Under the pieces are notes generated by a model, which ran no database searches, was not told where the DNA came from, and saw nothing but the letters and a program-made list of their open reading frames with translations. A program made the translations under genes and the position numbers. A stretch of DNA of 64,000 bases from Kutzneria chonburiensis (GTDB lineage Bacteria; Actinomycetota; Actinomycetes; Mycobacteriales; Pseudonocardiaceae): NCBI RefSeq assembly GCF_028622115.1, contig NZ_CP097263.1:186001-250000 (forward strand), written 5' to 3'. Positions 16,971 through 26,339 of the stretch are shown piece by piece (the first letter of the stretch is position 1; every line of letters starts with the position of its first letter).

Positions 16971-17899
16971 GCGTCCAGTTCGCCGTGCTTGATGAGCCAG
17001 CGTACGGATTCCAACACGGCCGCCTCAGGCTCGTACCGAGGCGCATAACCCAGCAGCCGCACGGCCTTGTCGATCGAGCAGACCTGGCTACGCATCAGGT
17101 GCGCCCAGCTGGCGTCGGCGTGCTCAGCCGAGGTCGACGCGCGGAAGTCCTCCCACGACACGGATTCCAGGTTCGCGGTCTGGCCGAACCAGCCGGCGGC
17201 GATCTCGGCATAGCCGCGGAGGTTCAACGCCGTCGCGGCCACCACGTTGAAGTCCTCGCCGGCCGCGGCGTCACGGTTGGCGATGGCCAGCTCGAAGGCC
17301 TGGGCAACGTCGTCGGCGTGCACGTGGTTCAGGTGCTCGGCCCCGATTCCCGGCACCCGCAACGGTTCTCCGGCTGAAAGCGCTTGCCAGACCGCCGGGT
17401 CCAAGTTGCCGAGCGGGCCGATCGGATGCCAGCCGGGACCGACGATGTGCCCGGGGTGCAGCGACGTGGTGACGAGATCGGTCTCGGCCTTCAGCATGCG
17501 GGCGATGGCGGCCTTGTTGATGCCGTACTCGCCGATCGGCGGCGTGCCGGCGTCTTCGAAGATCGGGGCCTTGTGGCTTGGGCCGTAGCGCCAGATCGAA
17601 CCGCAGTGCAGGAGATGCCCGACCTCGCCACGCAGCCGCTCGACCAGCCCGGCCGCCGATTCCAGCGTGAAGCAGATCAGGTCGACGACCACCTCGGGCC
17701 GCAGCTCGGCCACCCGGTCGTCGAAGCCGTCCTGCGACCGATCGGCGGCGATCTGCCGCACCTGCTGCCATTCTGCTGCCTCGACATACGCCGACCGCGT
17801 GCCGCGGCTCAGGTTCACGACCTCGTGCCCGGCGCGCACCAGCCGCGGCACGAGGAAGGTGCCGATGTGCCCGCTGCCACCAATGACCACGATCTTCAC
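16958..17899 (-). CDS. NAD-dependent epimerase/dehydratase (extended SDR)
   Basis: 313 residues from a GTG that overlaps the upstream stop as GTGA. The N-terminal Rossmann motif VVIGGSGHIGTFLVPRL and the active-site pattern YGINKAA (YxxxK) identify an extended short-chain dehydrogenase acting on a nucleotide sugar or similar. LHPGHIVGPGWHPIGP and VHADDVAQAFELA are conserved in the family. It is the last gene of the htrA-like/DUF885/epimerase run and is probably translated by coupling. The substrate cannot be assigned. Confidence 0.85.
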   Translation of the reverse strand: MKIVVIGGSGHIGTFLVPRLVRAGHEVVNLSRGTRSAYVEAAEWQQVRQIAADRSQDGFDDRVAELRPEVVVDLICFTLESAAGLVERLRGEVGHLLHCGSIWRYGPSHKAPIFEDAGTPPIGEYGINKAAIARMLKAETDLVTTSLHPGHIVGPGWHPIGPLGNLDPAVWQALSAGEPLRVPGIGAEHLNHVHADDVAQAFELAIANRDAAAGEDFNVVAATALNLRGYAEIAAGWFGQTANLESVSWEDFRASTSAEHADASWAHLMRSQVCSIDKAVRLLGYAPRYEPEAAVLESVRWLIKHGELDAQLK

Positions 17900-19521
17900 G
17901 TCAGCAACCCCGCCAGCTCGGAAGTCAACAGGTCGAGGCCCATCGGCCCGAGGTCCAACGCGGTGCTGTGGAACGTCCGCAGGTCGAAACGGGATCCCTG
18001 ACGGGCACGGGCGTCGGCCCGGGCGGCGAGCCAGGCCCGCTCGCCGACCTTGTACGCGATGGCCTGACCGGGCAGGCCCAGGTAGCGGTCGACCTCGAAG
18101 CGGGCGAACTCGATGCCGCCCATGGCGCCGGACCGGGCGGCGACGAACTCGACGGCAAGCTCCGGCGTCCACACGGCACCGTCGTGGAAACCCACCCCGG
18201 CCGGGATCGGCAGTTCGAGATGCAGTCCGATGTCGACGACGACCCGGGCGGCCCGAAGTTGTTGCCCACCGGCGAACATGCCCATCCGGTACGCCGGCAG
18301 CTCGTAGTAGCCGAGCTCGTCCATGAGCTTCTCGGCGTAGAGGCCCCAGCCCTCGCCGTGCCCGGGGTGCAGCTCGGCGCTCAGCCGCTGGAACCGGTTG
18401 AGGGTACGGGTGTTGAGCACGTTGAGCCCCAGCTGGAGGTGGTGCCCGGGCGCGCCCTCGTGGAACATCACGGACGGCACCGACCAGGTGGCCGGCTCGT
18501 CGGACGTCATGGAGTACCACACGGTCCCGGGCCGGCTGAGGTCCTCGGCCGGGGCCAGGTAGTAGACGCCGGTGTTGGTCGCCGGCACGCGGCAGTCCAG
18601 CCGCCGCAACGGTTCCGGAATGTCGAAGTGGGTGCCGTCCAGGTCGGCGATGGCCTTGTCGGCCAGCTCCTGGATCCGCCCCCGGAACTGCTCGGCCCCG
18701 CGCACCCGGTGCGCCGGATCGGCGTCCAGGGCGGCCAGCACGGCCGGCAGCGGCTCGCCGGGCAGGATCTCCGCGCCGACGGTGCGCATCTCCGCCTCGA
18801 GCCGGGCCAGCTCCTGCCAGCCCCATTCGTACGTCTCCAGCAGATCGACCTTGCTGCCGAGGTGGTTGCGCGCCTCCAGGGCATAGCGCTCACGCCCGAC
18901 GGCGTCGCGCCGAGGAGCGTTCGGGGCCAAATCATCGGCCAGGTAGGACGCGAACTCGACCAGCGCCACGCCGGCCCGCTCGGTCTCGGCCCGGTACGTC
19001 GAGGGCAGCGTGCCGAGATAGTCGGCGAATTCCTTGCTCTGCCGGGCACAGTTGACGACCTGGCGCACCGCCGACACACGCCCCTGCTGCCGGCCTCGCT
19101 CCAAGGACGCCCGCAGCCCGGAAAGCGCTTGCGGGATGCCCGCCAACCGCGACCGCATGTCCGCGACCACGGTGCGTTCGCCCTGGTCCAGCACCTCGAT
19201 CGCCTGCCGCAGCAGCTGCGGCGGGCTGGTGATGGTGTTCAGGTCGGCGTCCACGTAGCCGGCGGCGAACCGGGCCAGATCGATCTCCAGCCGGTCCCGC
19301 AGCACCGCCGCGGCCCGCCGCTGCGCGTCGGTGTGGACGGGCGTGGTGTTCAACTCGGCGAGAGTCCGCTCGGCCAGCTCGTGCCGGGCCGAGAAACCCT
19401 CCGGGCCGTAGTCGGTCAGCTCGCCGTCATGGCCGGCAATGCCCATCATGGCCGCGGCACAGGGGTCGGCCGCGGCGAACTCGCCCACGTACCGGTCGGA
19501 CAGCGCATCGACGTCGCTCAC
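17896..19521 (-). CDS. DUF885-family putative zinc metallopeptidase
   Basis: 541 residues, no signal peptide. The signature MFHEGAPGHHLQ, a HExxxHH variant of a zinc-protease motif, and ELHPGHGEGWGLYAEKL (second Glu) are hallmarks of the DUF885 family, which is related to M3/M32-type helical peptidases. The start was set at a GTG (19521) that overlaps the upstream protease stop as GTGA; an in-frame ATG at 19533 would overlap it by 16 bp. It sits between a trypsin-like protease and an epimerase in one coupled operon. Activity is inferred from the motif. Confidence 0.85.
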   Translation of the reverse strand: MSDVDALSDRYVGEFAAADPCAAAMMGIAGHDGELTDYGPEGFSARHELAERTLAELNTTPVHTDAQRRAAAVLRDRLEIDLARFAAGYVDADLNTITSPPQLLRQAIEVLDQGERTVVADMRSRLAGIPQALSGLRASLERGRQQGRVSAVRQVVNCARQSKEFADYLGTLPSTYRAETERAGVALVEFASYLADDLAPNAPRRDAVGRERYALEARNHLGSKVDLLETYEWGWQELARLEAEMRTVGAEILPGEPLPAVLAALDADPAHRVRGAEQFRGRIQELADKAIADLDGTHFDIPEPLRRLDCRVPATNTGVYYLAPAEDLSRPGTVWYSMTSDEPATWSVPSVMFHEGAPGHHLQLGLNVLNTRTLNRFQRLSAELHPGHGEGWGLYAEKLMDELGYYELPAYRMGMFAGGQQLRAARVVVDIGLHLELPIPAGVGFHDGAVWTPELAVEFVAARSGAMGGIEFARFEVDRYLGLPGQAIAYKVGERAWLAARADARARQGSRFDLRTFHSTALDLGPMGLDLLTSELAGLLT

Positions 19522-20471
19522 CGGAGCGAGCATAGGTGCTCGACGCCGCGCTCGTGGCTAATGGTGCCGGCGACGAGTTGCTGGGCCACGGATTTGGCCG
19601 TGTTGCCGGGAATGGCGAAGCCGATGCCGACGCTGCCCTTGTTGGGCGAGTAGATGGCCGAGTTGATGCCGATGACCTGGCCCTGCATGTTGAACAAGGG
19701 GCCGCCGGAGTTGCCCGGGTTGATCGGCGCGTCGGTCTGGATCACGCCCTTGTAGTTGGTCTGCGACGCGCCGGACTGCGCGTACGGGCTCTGGTTGCCC
19801 TCGCCGGCGCTGATGTTCCGGTTGAGCGCGCTGACCACACCGGACGTGACGGTGCCCTGAAGGCCCTCGGGCGAGCCGATGGCCACCACCTGGTCACCCA
19901 CCTTGACCTGCGAGGAGTCCGCGAACGTGGCCGCCTTCAGCCCGCTGACGCCCTGCACCTTGAGCACCGCCAGGTCGGTCGACGGGTCGGTGCCGACCAC
20001 GGTCGCCGGGTGCTTGCTGCCGTCGTTGAACGTGACGGTGAACGAGCCGCCGCTGGACACCACGTGGTTGTTGGTCAGGATCAGCCCGTCGGAGCTGATC
20101 ACCACGCCGGAGCCGATGTCGTTCTGGTTGGCGATCTGCACCACCACCGGCAGTCCGGCCGCGGCCACCGAGCTGATCGAGCCGGTCGCGGTGTTGTTGG
20201 CCGCCGGCGTGCCGGAGGTGGTGCCGCCGGCCGTACTGACCACAGTGGACGGTGCCGCGGCGGAGCTGGTGATCCACGCGCCGGTGCCGCCGCCGACCAC
20301 CGCCGCCATCACCGCCGCGCCGACCAGGATCGCCGTTCCCTTGCGGGACTTGCGTGGCGGCTGTGGTTGGGGCGGCACGAACAGCGGGTTCGGGAAGCCG
20401 GTCGGCGGCGTCGGCGTGTCGTCGGTGAAGACGGCGGTGGCGGGCTCAGGGGTGCGGGGCGTCTCGGTCAT
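19518..20471 (-). CDS. Membrane-anchored S1C serine protease, HtrA-like but lacking a PDZ domain
   Basis: 317 residues. A Pro-rich cytoplasmic start (TPPTGFPNPLFVPP) and one membrane helix (~45-68) precede the trypsin-like domain. The catalytic triad is visible: His in LTNNHVV, Asp in STDLAVLK and Ser in NPGNSGGPL. Actinobacterial HtrA/PepD proteins usually continue into a PDZ domain after the VAQQLVAG helix; here the protein stops about 15 residues later (HERGVEHLCSLR). The next gene begins at this stop, so the PDZ was lost or never present. It would cleave misfolded proteins outside the membrane without PDZ control. Confidence 0.9.
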   Translation of the reverse strand: MTETPRTPEPATAVFTDDTPTPPTGFPNPLFVPPQPQPPRKSRKGTAILVGAAVMAAVVGGGTGAWITSSAAAPSTVVSTAGGTTSGTPAANNTATGSISSVAAAGLPVVVQIANQNDIGSGVVISSDGLILTNNHVVSSGGSFTVTFNDGSKHPATVVGTDPSTDLAVLKVQGVSGLKAATFADSSQVKVGDQVVAIGSPEGLQGTVTSGVVSALNRNISAGEGNQSPYAQSGASQTNYKGVIQTDAPINPGNSGGPLFNMQGQVIGINSAIYSPNKGSVGIGFAIPGNTAKSVAQQLVAGTISHERGVEHLCSLR

Positions 20472-20543
20472 GGCTCAACTGTGGGGCCCGCACATATGAG
20501 GAACCTGAGGCGAAGGCGTGTGCTCCCCAAGAGTTTCCTGGCG

Positions 20544-21527
20544 TTATCTGGGGGATAGGCCGGCCTTGCGATAGATCTCGTCGATCACGGTCATGTTCCG
20601 GACCGAATCGGACGGTGGCGTGAGCACCGGCCGGCCGCGCAGCACCGCGTCGCAGAAGGCGTCCAGCTGATAGCTGTAGGACGGCCGCCTGGACAGCCGC
20701 TCCACGCGCTTGCCGGTGGCCGTGCGCACGGTCAGCCGGTGATAGGCCTGCGGCTGGACGAAGTTGAAGACGTCGATGCGGCCCTTGTCGCCCTGCGCCG
20801 AGGCGGTGATCTTGAGGATGTCGGACGACCACAGCGACGCCACCAATGAGCCGGTATGTGCGCCTGGGAACACCAATGTGGCTTTCATGGCGCGGTCCAC
20901 GTCCGGCTTGTGCAGCTTGGCCTGAGCGGAGACGACCGTCGGCTCACCGCCGCCGAGCAGCCGGGTCATGTGCAGCGCGTAGCAGCCGGCGTCCATCATC
21001 GCGCCGCCGCCGAGCTCGCGGTTGTAGCGGATGTCGGAGAACTTGGGCAGCGGGAAGCACAGCGCGGCCTGCACATGCTTGAGCGTGCCGATCTCGCCGG
21101 ACTCGATGATCTCGGCGAGGCGCGCGGCCAGCGGGTGGTAGCGGTAGTGGAACGCCTCCATCACCACCAGACCGCTCTTGTCGGCGGCGTCGGCCACGGT
21201 CTGGGCCTCGACGGCGTTGCTGGTGAACGGCTTCTCGCACAGCACGTGCTTGCCGGCATCGAGCGCCGCCAGCGTCCACTGCGCGTGCAGGGCGTTGGGC
21301 AGCGGGTTGTAGACGGCGTCGATGCCGGGGTCGGCCAGCAGCTCCTCGTAGCTGCCGTGCACGGTGGCGATGCCGTGCTTGGCCGCGTACTCGGCGGCGC
21401 GGCCACGGTCCCGCGCCGCCACCGCGACCACCTCGGCCTCGGCGTTGTCCCGGGCCGGCGCGATCAGGGCGGTCGGCGCGATACGCGCCGCGCCGAGCAC
21501 CCCGATGCGGACTTTGTTCGTGCTCAT
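20544..21527 (-). CDS. Gfo/Idh/MocA-family NAD(P)-dependent oxidoreductase
   Basis: 327 residues from an ATG at 21527 (codon 7 of the longest frame). Motif RIGVLGAARIAPTALI binds the dinucleotide; HVLCEKPFTSNA carries the EKP catalytic Lys; GGGAMMDAGCYALHM fits the second-domain signature with the catalytic Asp/His region. The family oxidises or reduces sugars, inositols and related compounds. The gene is alone, transcribed with the protease operon direction but separated by 70 bp. Substrate unknown. Confidence 0.9.
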   Translation of the reverse strand: MSTNKVRIGVLGAARIAPTALIAPARDNAEAEVVAVAARDRGRAAEYAAKHGIATVHGSYEELLADPGIDAVYNPLPNALHAQWTLAALDAGKHVLCEKPFTSNAVEAQTVADAADKSGLVVMEAFHYRYHPLAARLAEIIESGEIGTLKHVQAALCFPLPKFSDIRYNRELGGGAMMDAGCYALHMTRLLGGGEPTVVSAQAKLHKPDVDRAMKATLVFPGAHTGSLVASLWSSDILKITASAQGDKGRIDVFNFVQPQAYHRLTVRTATGKRVERLSRRPSYSYQLDAFCDAVLRGRPVLTPPSDSVRNMTVIDEIYRKAGLSPR

Positions 21528-21564
21528 GGGGCGATGATGCCCCATGGTTGGTAAACAGGTGTAA

Positions 21565-22080
21565 CTAGCCCTGCTGGGTGCCGTTCTGCGGGCCCGGGCC
21601 GTGGTTGCCGCGCGGGCCGAAGCCGCCCTGCGGGCCGTTGTACTGGCCGTTGAACGGCCGGTGCACGCCCGGTCCGTAGCCCCCGCCGTGGTGGGAGCCG
21701 ATGAGGCCGCCGATGCCGCCGCCCACGATCAGGCCGACCACCAGCGCGGCCACCACCTGCGTCACCCGGTGCCGGGCGAAGTTGGCGAACTTGCCGGGCG
21801 GCCGCTGCACGTAGATCACCTGCGGCTGCGGCTGGCCGGGCGGGGGCGGCGCGTAGGACGGCGACTCGGCCGCGAACGCCTGGGTCTGCGGCTCCTCGGC
21901 CGCCACCGGCTCGGGCTGGGCCTGCGGCGGCGTCGGTGCCGCCGGCGCCTCGGCTGCGGGCGCGGGCTGGTGTTCGGCCGCGGGCTCGGCCGCGGTCGGC
22001 TGCTGCTGCGCGTCGGGGCCGGCCACGGGCCGCTGGTGCTGCTCGGTCGGCTGCTCGTCTGGGTTCTTCGGCTCGGACAT
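21565..22080 (-). CDS. Pro/Gln/Ala-rich single-pass membrane protein of unknown function
   Basis: 171 residues from an ATG at 22080. Residues 1-105 are low-complexity (Pro, Gln, Ala, Glu), a basic juxtamembrane stretch (KFANFARHRVTQ) leads into one Gly-rich helix (VVAALVVGLIVGGGIGGLIG), and the C-terminus is Gly/Asn/Pro-rich with several His. Composition suggests a membrane-attached linker or scaffold. I do not recognise a family. The function of the neighbours gives no clue. Confidence 0.65.
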   Translation of the reverse strand: MSEPKNPDEQPTEQHQRPVAGPDAQQQPTAAEPAAEHQPAPAAEAPAAPTPPQAQPEPVAAEEPQTQAFAAESPSYAPPPPGQPQPQVIYVQRPPGKFANFARHRVTQVVAALVVGLIVGGGIGGLIGSHHGGGYGPGVHRPFNGQYNGPQGGFGPRGNHGPGPQNGTQQG

Positions 22081-22230
22081 CTGGCCTGCTCCTGGGGTCC
22101 ACTCGAAACTGCTCTCCACCAGACTGTGCGAGCGGGCTGTGCCTGCGCTGAGCGGAACCTGTCGAAGTCGTAGCGAAACCATGACACCGCACGCACAGTT
22201 CACACACAGGACACGGGCAGTGTCGATCTC

Positions 22231-22989
22231 ATGAGGCTGCTGTCCGTGGTGGGGTGCGTGTTCGGGTTGGTGCTCGCCTACGTGGTTTTCGTGGTGTCCC
22301 CGAGCGGACGCGCGCTGGAGGACGCCACGCTGCCGGCCCCGAGCAACGGCGGCCCGATCGCGGCGATCAGCCCGCAGCTGATCGGCGTGGGCATCATTCT
22401 CGTGCTGGCGATCGGGGCCTCGCAGCGCCGCTGGCGGCAGACCGGTGCCGCGGCCGTGCTGATGGCCGGCGCGATCGCGTCCGCGCAGCTGCTGAAGGTG
22501 TCGCTGCTGTACCGCCCGGGCCCCATCGCCAACAGCTTCCCCGGCGGCCACGTCACGGCCTGTGCCGCGATCGTGCTGGCCCTGCTCCTGGTGCTGCCGC
22601 TGGACCTGCGGCCGTTCGCCCTGATCCTCGGCGCGGTGCTGACGGCCTATGTCGCTGCCACGACCACGGAGCTGGGCTGGCACCGGCTCAGTGACACGAT
22701 CGGGGCGTTGTCGCTGTGCGGGGCCTTCGCGGTGGCCGTCTCGGACGTCGAACCGGTGTGGTGGGCGACCCTGATGGCCGCCGCCGCGCCGGCCACCGCC
22801 GTCGTCGCCGGATATGTGGTAGCCGCCCTGACCACCCGCACCGACCTGGTGATCGTCGCCACGGGAGCGATCACCGCCGGCGTGGTCGCGGCCGTCGCGC
22901 TGCCGCTGTGTGCCCAGCCGAGGGCTACGGCGAACGCCGAGGTGTCCGCTGGATACGATGGGGAGCCGACAAGGCCGTATCCAGTGTGA
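22231..22989 (+). CDS. PAP2-family phosphatase-like integral membrane protein
   Basis: 252 residues with about six or seven membrane helices. The PAP2 motifs appear as KVSLLYRPGP, SFPGGHVTAC (SGH-type His) and ELGWHRLSDTIG (the SRxxxxxHxxxD-type motif in a shortened form). Such proteins remove phosphate from lipids or polyprenyl diphosphates at the membrane. The arrangement before thrS is shared with other actinobacteria (from memory). The ATG at 22231 was used, with a GTG five codons later as an alternative. The first motif is weaker than in canonical enzymes, so activity is not certain. Confidence 0.75.
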   Translation: MRLLSVVGCVFGLVLAYVVFVVSPSGRALEDATLPAPSNGGPIAAISPQLIGVGIILVLAIGASQRRWRQTGAAAVLMAGAIASAQLLKVSLLYRPGPIANSFPGGHVTACAAIVLALLLVLPLDLRPFALILGAVLTAYVAATTTELGWHRLSDTIGALSLCGAFAVAVSDVEPVWWATLMAAAAPATAVVAGYVVAALTTRTDLVIVATGAITAGVVAAVALPLCAQPRATANAEVSAGYDGEPTRPYPV

Positions 22990-23016
22990 AGCCGTGTCCC
23001 GGATGAAGGAGTTACT

Positions 23017-25077
23017 GTGTCGCAGCCGCGTCCCTCAGGCCCAGGAGCAGCACCCCGTGTGACGGTGCCGGCCGGGACGACTGCGGGCACGGCGGTCCGC
23101 GAGGCGGGTCTGCCGGGCAAGGGTTCCGACGCGATCGTCGTGGTGCGCGACGCCGACGGCAAGCTGCGCGACCTGTCCTGGGCCCCGGAGGCCGACGTCG
23201 AGGTGGAGGCCGTCGCCGCCGACACCGACGACGGCCGCAGCGTGATCCGGCACTCCACCGCGCACGTGCTGGCGCAGGCCGTCCAGCAGGCCTTCCCCGA
23301 GGCCAAGCTGGGCATCGGCCCGCCGATCAAGGACGGCTTCTACTACGACTTCCAGGTGGACAAGCCGTTCACCCCCGAGGATCTGGCCGACCTCGAGAAG
23401 CGGATGAAGCAGATCATCAAGGGCTCGCAGCGGTTCTCCCGCCGCGTGGTCGAGTCCGTCGACGCGGCGAAGGACGAGCTCAAGGCCGAGCCGTTCAAGC
23501 TGGAACTGGTCGACATCAAGTCCGACGTCGACACGTCCGAGGTGATGGAGGTCGGCGCCGGTGAGCTGACCATCTACGACAACCTCGACCCGCGCTCCGG
23601 CGACCGGGTGTGGGGCGACCTGTGCCGCGGCCCGCACGTGCCGACGACCAAGCACATCCCGGCGTTCAAGCTGACCCGCTCGGCCGCCGCCTACTGGCGC
23701 GGCAGCGAGAAGAACCCGCAGCTCCAGCGGGTGTACGGCACCGCGTGGGAGTCGCAGGAGGCGCTGGACAAGCATATGGAGCTGCTGGCCGAGGCCGAGC
23801 GCCGCGACCACCGCCGCCTCGGCACCGAGCTCGACCTGTTCAGCTTCCCCGACGAGATCGGCTCCGGCCTGGCCGTGTTCCACCCCCGCGGCGGCATCGT
23901 GCGCCGGGCCATGGAGGACTACTCGCGCCGCCGGCACGAGGAAGAGGGCTACGAGTTCGTCTACTCGCCGCACATCACCAAGGGCGCGCTGTTCGAGACC
24001 TCCGGCCACCTCGACTGGTACCGCGACGGCATGTACCCGGCGATGCACCTGGACGCCGAGCACAACGAGGACGGCTCCCTGCGCAAGCCCGGCCAGGACT
24101 ACTACCTCAAGCCGATGAACTGCCCGTTCCACGACCTGATCTTCCGGTCGCGCGGGCGCTCCTACCGCGAGCTGCCGCTGCGCATGTTCGAGTTCGGCAC
24201 GGTCTACCGGTACGAGAAGTCCGGCGTGATCCACGGCCTGACCCGCGTGCGCGGCATGACGCAGGACGACGCGCACATCTTCTGCACCCCGGAGCAGGTG
24301 CAGGAGGAGCTCAAGTCGCTGCTCGGCTTCGTGCTCGGGCTGCTGCGCGACTACGGCCTCGACGACTTCTACCTCGAGCTGTCGACCCGCAACGACGAGA
24401 AGTACGTCGGCTCGGACGAGGTGTGGGAGCAGGCCACCGCGGCGCTGCGCGAGGCGGCCGAGGACTCCGGCCTCGAGCTGGTGCCGGACCCGGGCGGCGC
24501 CGCCTTCTACGGCCCCAAGATCTCCGTGCAGGCCAAGGACGCGCTGGGCCGCACCTGGCAGATGTCGACCATCCAGCTGGACTTCAACCTGCCGGAGCGG
24601 TTCGAGCTGGAGTACACGTCCAGCGACGGCAGCCGGCAGCGGCCGGTCATGATCCACCGCGCGCTGTTCGGCTCCATCGAGCGGTTCTTCGGCGTGCTCA
24701 CCGAGCACTACGCCGGTGCGTTCCCGGCCTGGCTGGCCCCGGTACAGGTGGTCGGCATCCCGATCGCCGACGAGCACGTGGACCACCTGCTCCAGGTGAC
24801 CAAGGCGCTGCGGGCCAAGGGCATGCGGGTCGAGGTGGACGCCTCCGACGACCGGATGCAGAAGAAGATCCGCAACCACACCATGCAGAAGGTGCCGTTC
24901 ATGCTGGTCGCCGGCCAGAAGGACGTGGAGGCCGGCGCGGTGTCGTTCCGCTTCCGTGACGGCAGCCAGGTCAACGGCGTGCCGGTGGAGCAGGCCGTGG
25001 ACGCGGTGGTGAACTGGGTGCAGCGTCGCGAGAACGCCTCGCCCAGTGCCGAGTCCTTCACGGTGGCCACCGCGTGA
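23017..25077 (+). CDS. thrS: Threonine--tRNA ligase
   Basis: 686 residues, full length for actinobacterial ThrRS, with GTG start behind aaggag. Domain order: TGS-like region (~10-75), editing domain with [13 protein letters not shown] (~75-240), class II catalytic core with motif 2 [21 protein letters not shown] sequence, zinc ligands in [12 protein letters not shown] and the later His, motif 3 [15 protein letters not shown], and the anticodon-binding domain (~575-660). It charges tRNA-Thr and clears Ser-tRNA. Its stop overlaps the HIT gene as GTGA; this pair is adjacent in M. tuberculosis too (Rv2614c-Rv2613c). Confidence 0.98.
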   Translation: MSQPRPSGPGAAPRVTVPAGTTAGTAVREAGLPGKGSDAIVVVRDADGKLRDLSWAPEADVEVEAVAADTDDGRSVIRHSTAHVLAQAVQQAFPEAKLGIGPPIKDGFYYDFQVDKPFTPEDLADLEKRMKQIIKGSQRFSRRVVESVDAAKDELKAEPFKLELVDIKSDVDTSEVMEVGAGELTIYDNLDPRSGDRVWGDLCRGPHVPTTKHIPAFKLTRSAAAYWRGSEKNPQLQRVYGTAWESQEALDKHMELLAEAERRDHRRLGTELDLFSFPDEIGSGLAVFHPRGGIVRRAMEDYSRRRHEEEGYEFVYSPHITKGALFETSGHLDWYRDGMYPAMHLDAEHNEDGSLRKPGQDYYLKPMNCPFHDLIFRSRGRSYRELPLRMFEFGTVYRYEKSGVIHGLTRVRGMTQDDAHIFCTPEQVQEELKSLLGFVLGLLRDYGLDDFYLELSTRNDEKYVGSDEVWEQATAALREAAEDSGLELVPDPGGAAFYGPKISVQAKDALGRTWQMSTIQLDFNLPERFELEYTSSDGSRQRPVMIHRALFGSIERFFGVLTEHYAGAFPAWLAPVQVVGIPIADEHVDHLLQVTKALRAKGMRVEVDASDDRMQKKIRNHTMQKVPFMLVAGQKDVEAGAVSFRFRDGSQVNGVPVEQAVDAVVNWVQRRENASPSAESFTVATA

Positions 25078-25607
25078 CGGTGCCGCAGGAGGGCGTGGGG
25101 GTCCCGGACGCGTTGCAGCGGCTGTGGACCCCGCACCGGATGGCCTACATCCGGGGCGAGAACAAGCCCGAGGGCGACGAGCCGGCGGGCTGCCCGTTCT
25201 GCGCCATCGTCAACCTGCCCGACGAGCAGGCGCTGATCCTGGCCCGCGGGCAGCTGGTGTACGCCGTGCTGAACCTGTACCCGTACAACGCCGGGCACCT
25301 GATGGTCGTGCCGTACCGGCATGTCGCCGACTACACCGACCTGAACGCGGCCGAGACCGTGGAGCTGGGGGAGTACACCCAGACCGCGATGCGCGTGGTG
25401 CGGAGCGTGTCGGCCCCGCACGGCTTCAACATCGGCATGAACCAGGGCGCGATCGCCGGCGCCGGCATCGCCGCCCACCTGCACCAGCACGTGGTGCCGC
25501 GCTGGGGCGGCGACGCCAACTTCATGCCGGTCATCGGCCAGACCCGCACCATCCCCCAGCTGCTGGGCGAGACCTGGGACCTGCTGTCCAAGGCCTGGCC
25601 CCGCTAA
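25074..25607 (+). CDS. HIT-family nucleotide hydrolase/phosphorylase (Rv2613c-like)
   Basis: 177 residues. The catalytic histidine triad is [10 protein letters not shown] near residue 140, and a CPFC pair near residue 42 resembles zinc-binding HIT proteins. Length, motifs and position after thrS match Rv2613c, a diadenosine tetraphosphate (Ap4A) phosphorylase. It would degrade Ap4A, a by-product of aminoacyl-tRNA synthetases, which fits coupling to thrS through a GTGA overlap. It ends at repeat copy C. Confidence 0.92.
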   Translation: MTVPQEGVGVPDALQRLWTPHRMAYIRGENKPEGDEPAGCPFCAIVNLPDEQALILARGQLVYAVLNLYPYNAGHLMVVPYRHVADYTDLNAAETVELGEYTQTAMRVVRSVSAPHGFNIGMNQGAIAGAGIAAHLHQHVVPRWGGDANFMPVIGQTRTIPQLLGETWDLLSKAWPR

Positions 25608-25690
25608 CCCCGCGAGTCCCGCCTAGCGTCACACCGAATGTGTGAATCGGATTCAAACATTCGGTGTGACGCTGAGCGGGACTCGCGGGG
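25608..25690. repeat. Palindromic repeat copy C (near-perfect 34-bp arms)
   Basis: Left arm begins CCCCGCGAGTCCCGC (25608-25622), right arm ends GCGGGACTCGCGGGG (25676-25690). The stem extends inward through AGCGTCACACCGAATGT, giving about 34 paired bases with two mismatches around a 15-base loop. It occupies the gap between the convergent HIT and yceI genes and lacks the 63-bp inner module. Confidence 0.9.
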
Positions 25691-25701
25691 GTGTGGGGAG
25701 G

Positions 25702-26241
25702 TCAGGCCTGCAGGCCGGCCTCGACGTCCAGCTCGATCTTGATCTTGTCGCTGACCACGGCCGACGGGATGCCGCCGCCGACGCCGAAGTCCGAGCGCTT
25801 GATCTCGGTGCTGGCCGACACGCCCAGGACCTTGCTGTTCGGGCCGTCGCCGAAGCCGCCGAGCTCGCCGGTCAGGGTGACGGACTTGGTCACGCCGTGC
25901 AGCGTCAGGTCGCCGTCGATCTCGATGTCCTCGCCGTCGATGCGCACCGCGGTCGACGTGAAGGTCAGGTGCTCGTGCTCCTCGACGTGCAGGAAGTCGG
26001 CCGAGCGGACGTGACCGTCGCGCTGCTCGTTCTTGGTGTCCACGCTGTCGGCCACGATCTGGGCGGTGACCGACGACTTGGTCGGGTCCTCGCCGGTGAC
26101 GATCGTGCCGCTGATGGTGTTGAAACGACCGCGAACCTTGGACACGCCGAGGTGGCGGACGATGAACGCGACCTCGGAGTGCACCGGGTCGATGGTCCAG
26201 GTGCCGGCGACATATCCGGGGATCTGGGTTGCGGCAGTCAT
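25702..26241 (-). CDS. YceI-family lipid-binding protein
   Basis: 179 residues from an ATG behind gaggaccgaaag (a further upstream ATG at 26256 is in frame). The sequence shows the lipocalin-like YceI pattern: GTWTIDPVHSEVAFIVRHLGVSKVRGRF, then SADFLHVEEHEHLTF and GDLTLHGVTKSVTL. YceI folds into a barrel that can hold a polyisoprenoid chain. No signal peptide is seen, as in most actinobacterial members. It is divergent from a MarR regulator with a shared operator, an arrangement frequent in actinobacteria. Confidence 0.92.
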   Translation of the reverse strand: MTAATQIPGYVAGTWTIDPVHSEVAFIVRHLGVSKVRGRFNTISGTIVTGEDPTKSSVTAQIVADSVDTKNEQRDGHVRSADFLHVEEHEHLTFTSTAVRIDGEDIEIDGDLTLHGVTKSVTLTGELGGFGDGPNSKVLGVSASTEIKRSDFGVGGGIPSAVVSDKIKIELDVEAGLQA

Positions 26242-26275
26242 CTTTCGGTCCTCCATGAGCAGGTTCAGAGCCTTG

Positions 26276-26289
26276 GTTGAACTCTCAAC
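26276..26289. promoter_or_regulatory. Operator-like palindrome between yceI and marR
   Basis: GTTGA-ACTC-TCAAC (26276-26289) lies between the divergent genes, with further GTTCAA/GTTCAG half-sites nearby. Position suggests binding by the MarR protein to control both genes. Confidence 0.55.
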
Positions 26290-26339
26290 TGAACCCTAGC
26301 ACTGAGATTGAGCGTTCAACAACAGGTATGATGTGACTC

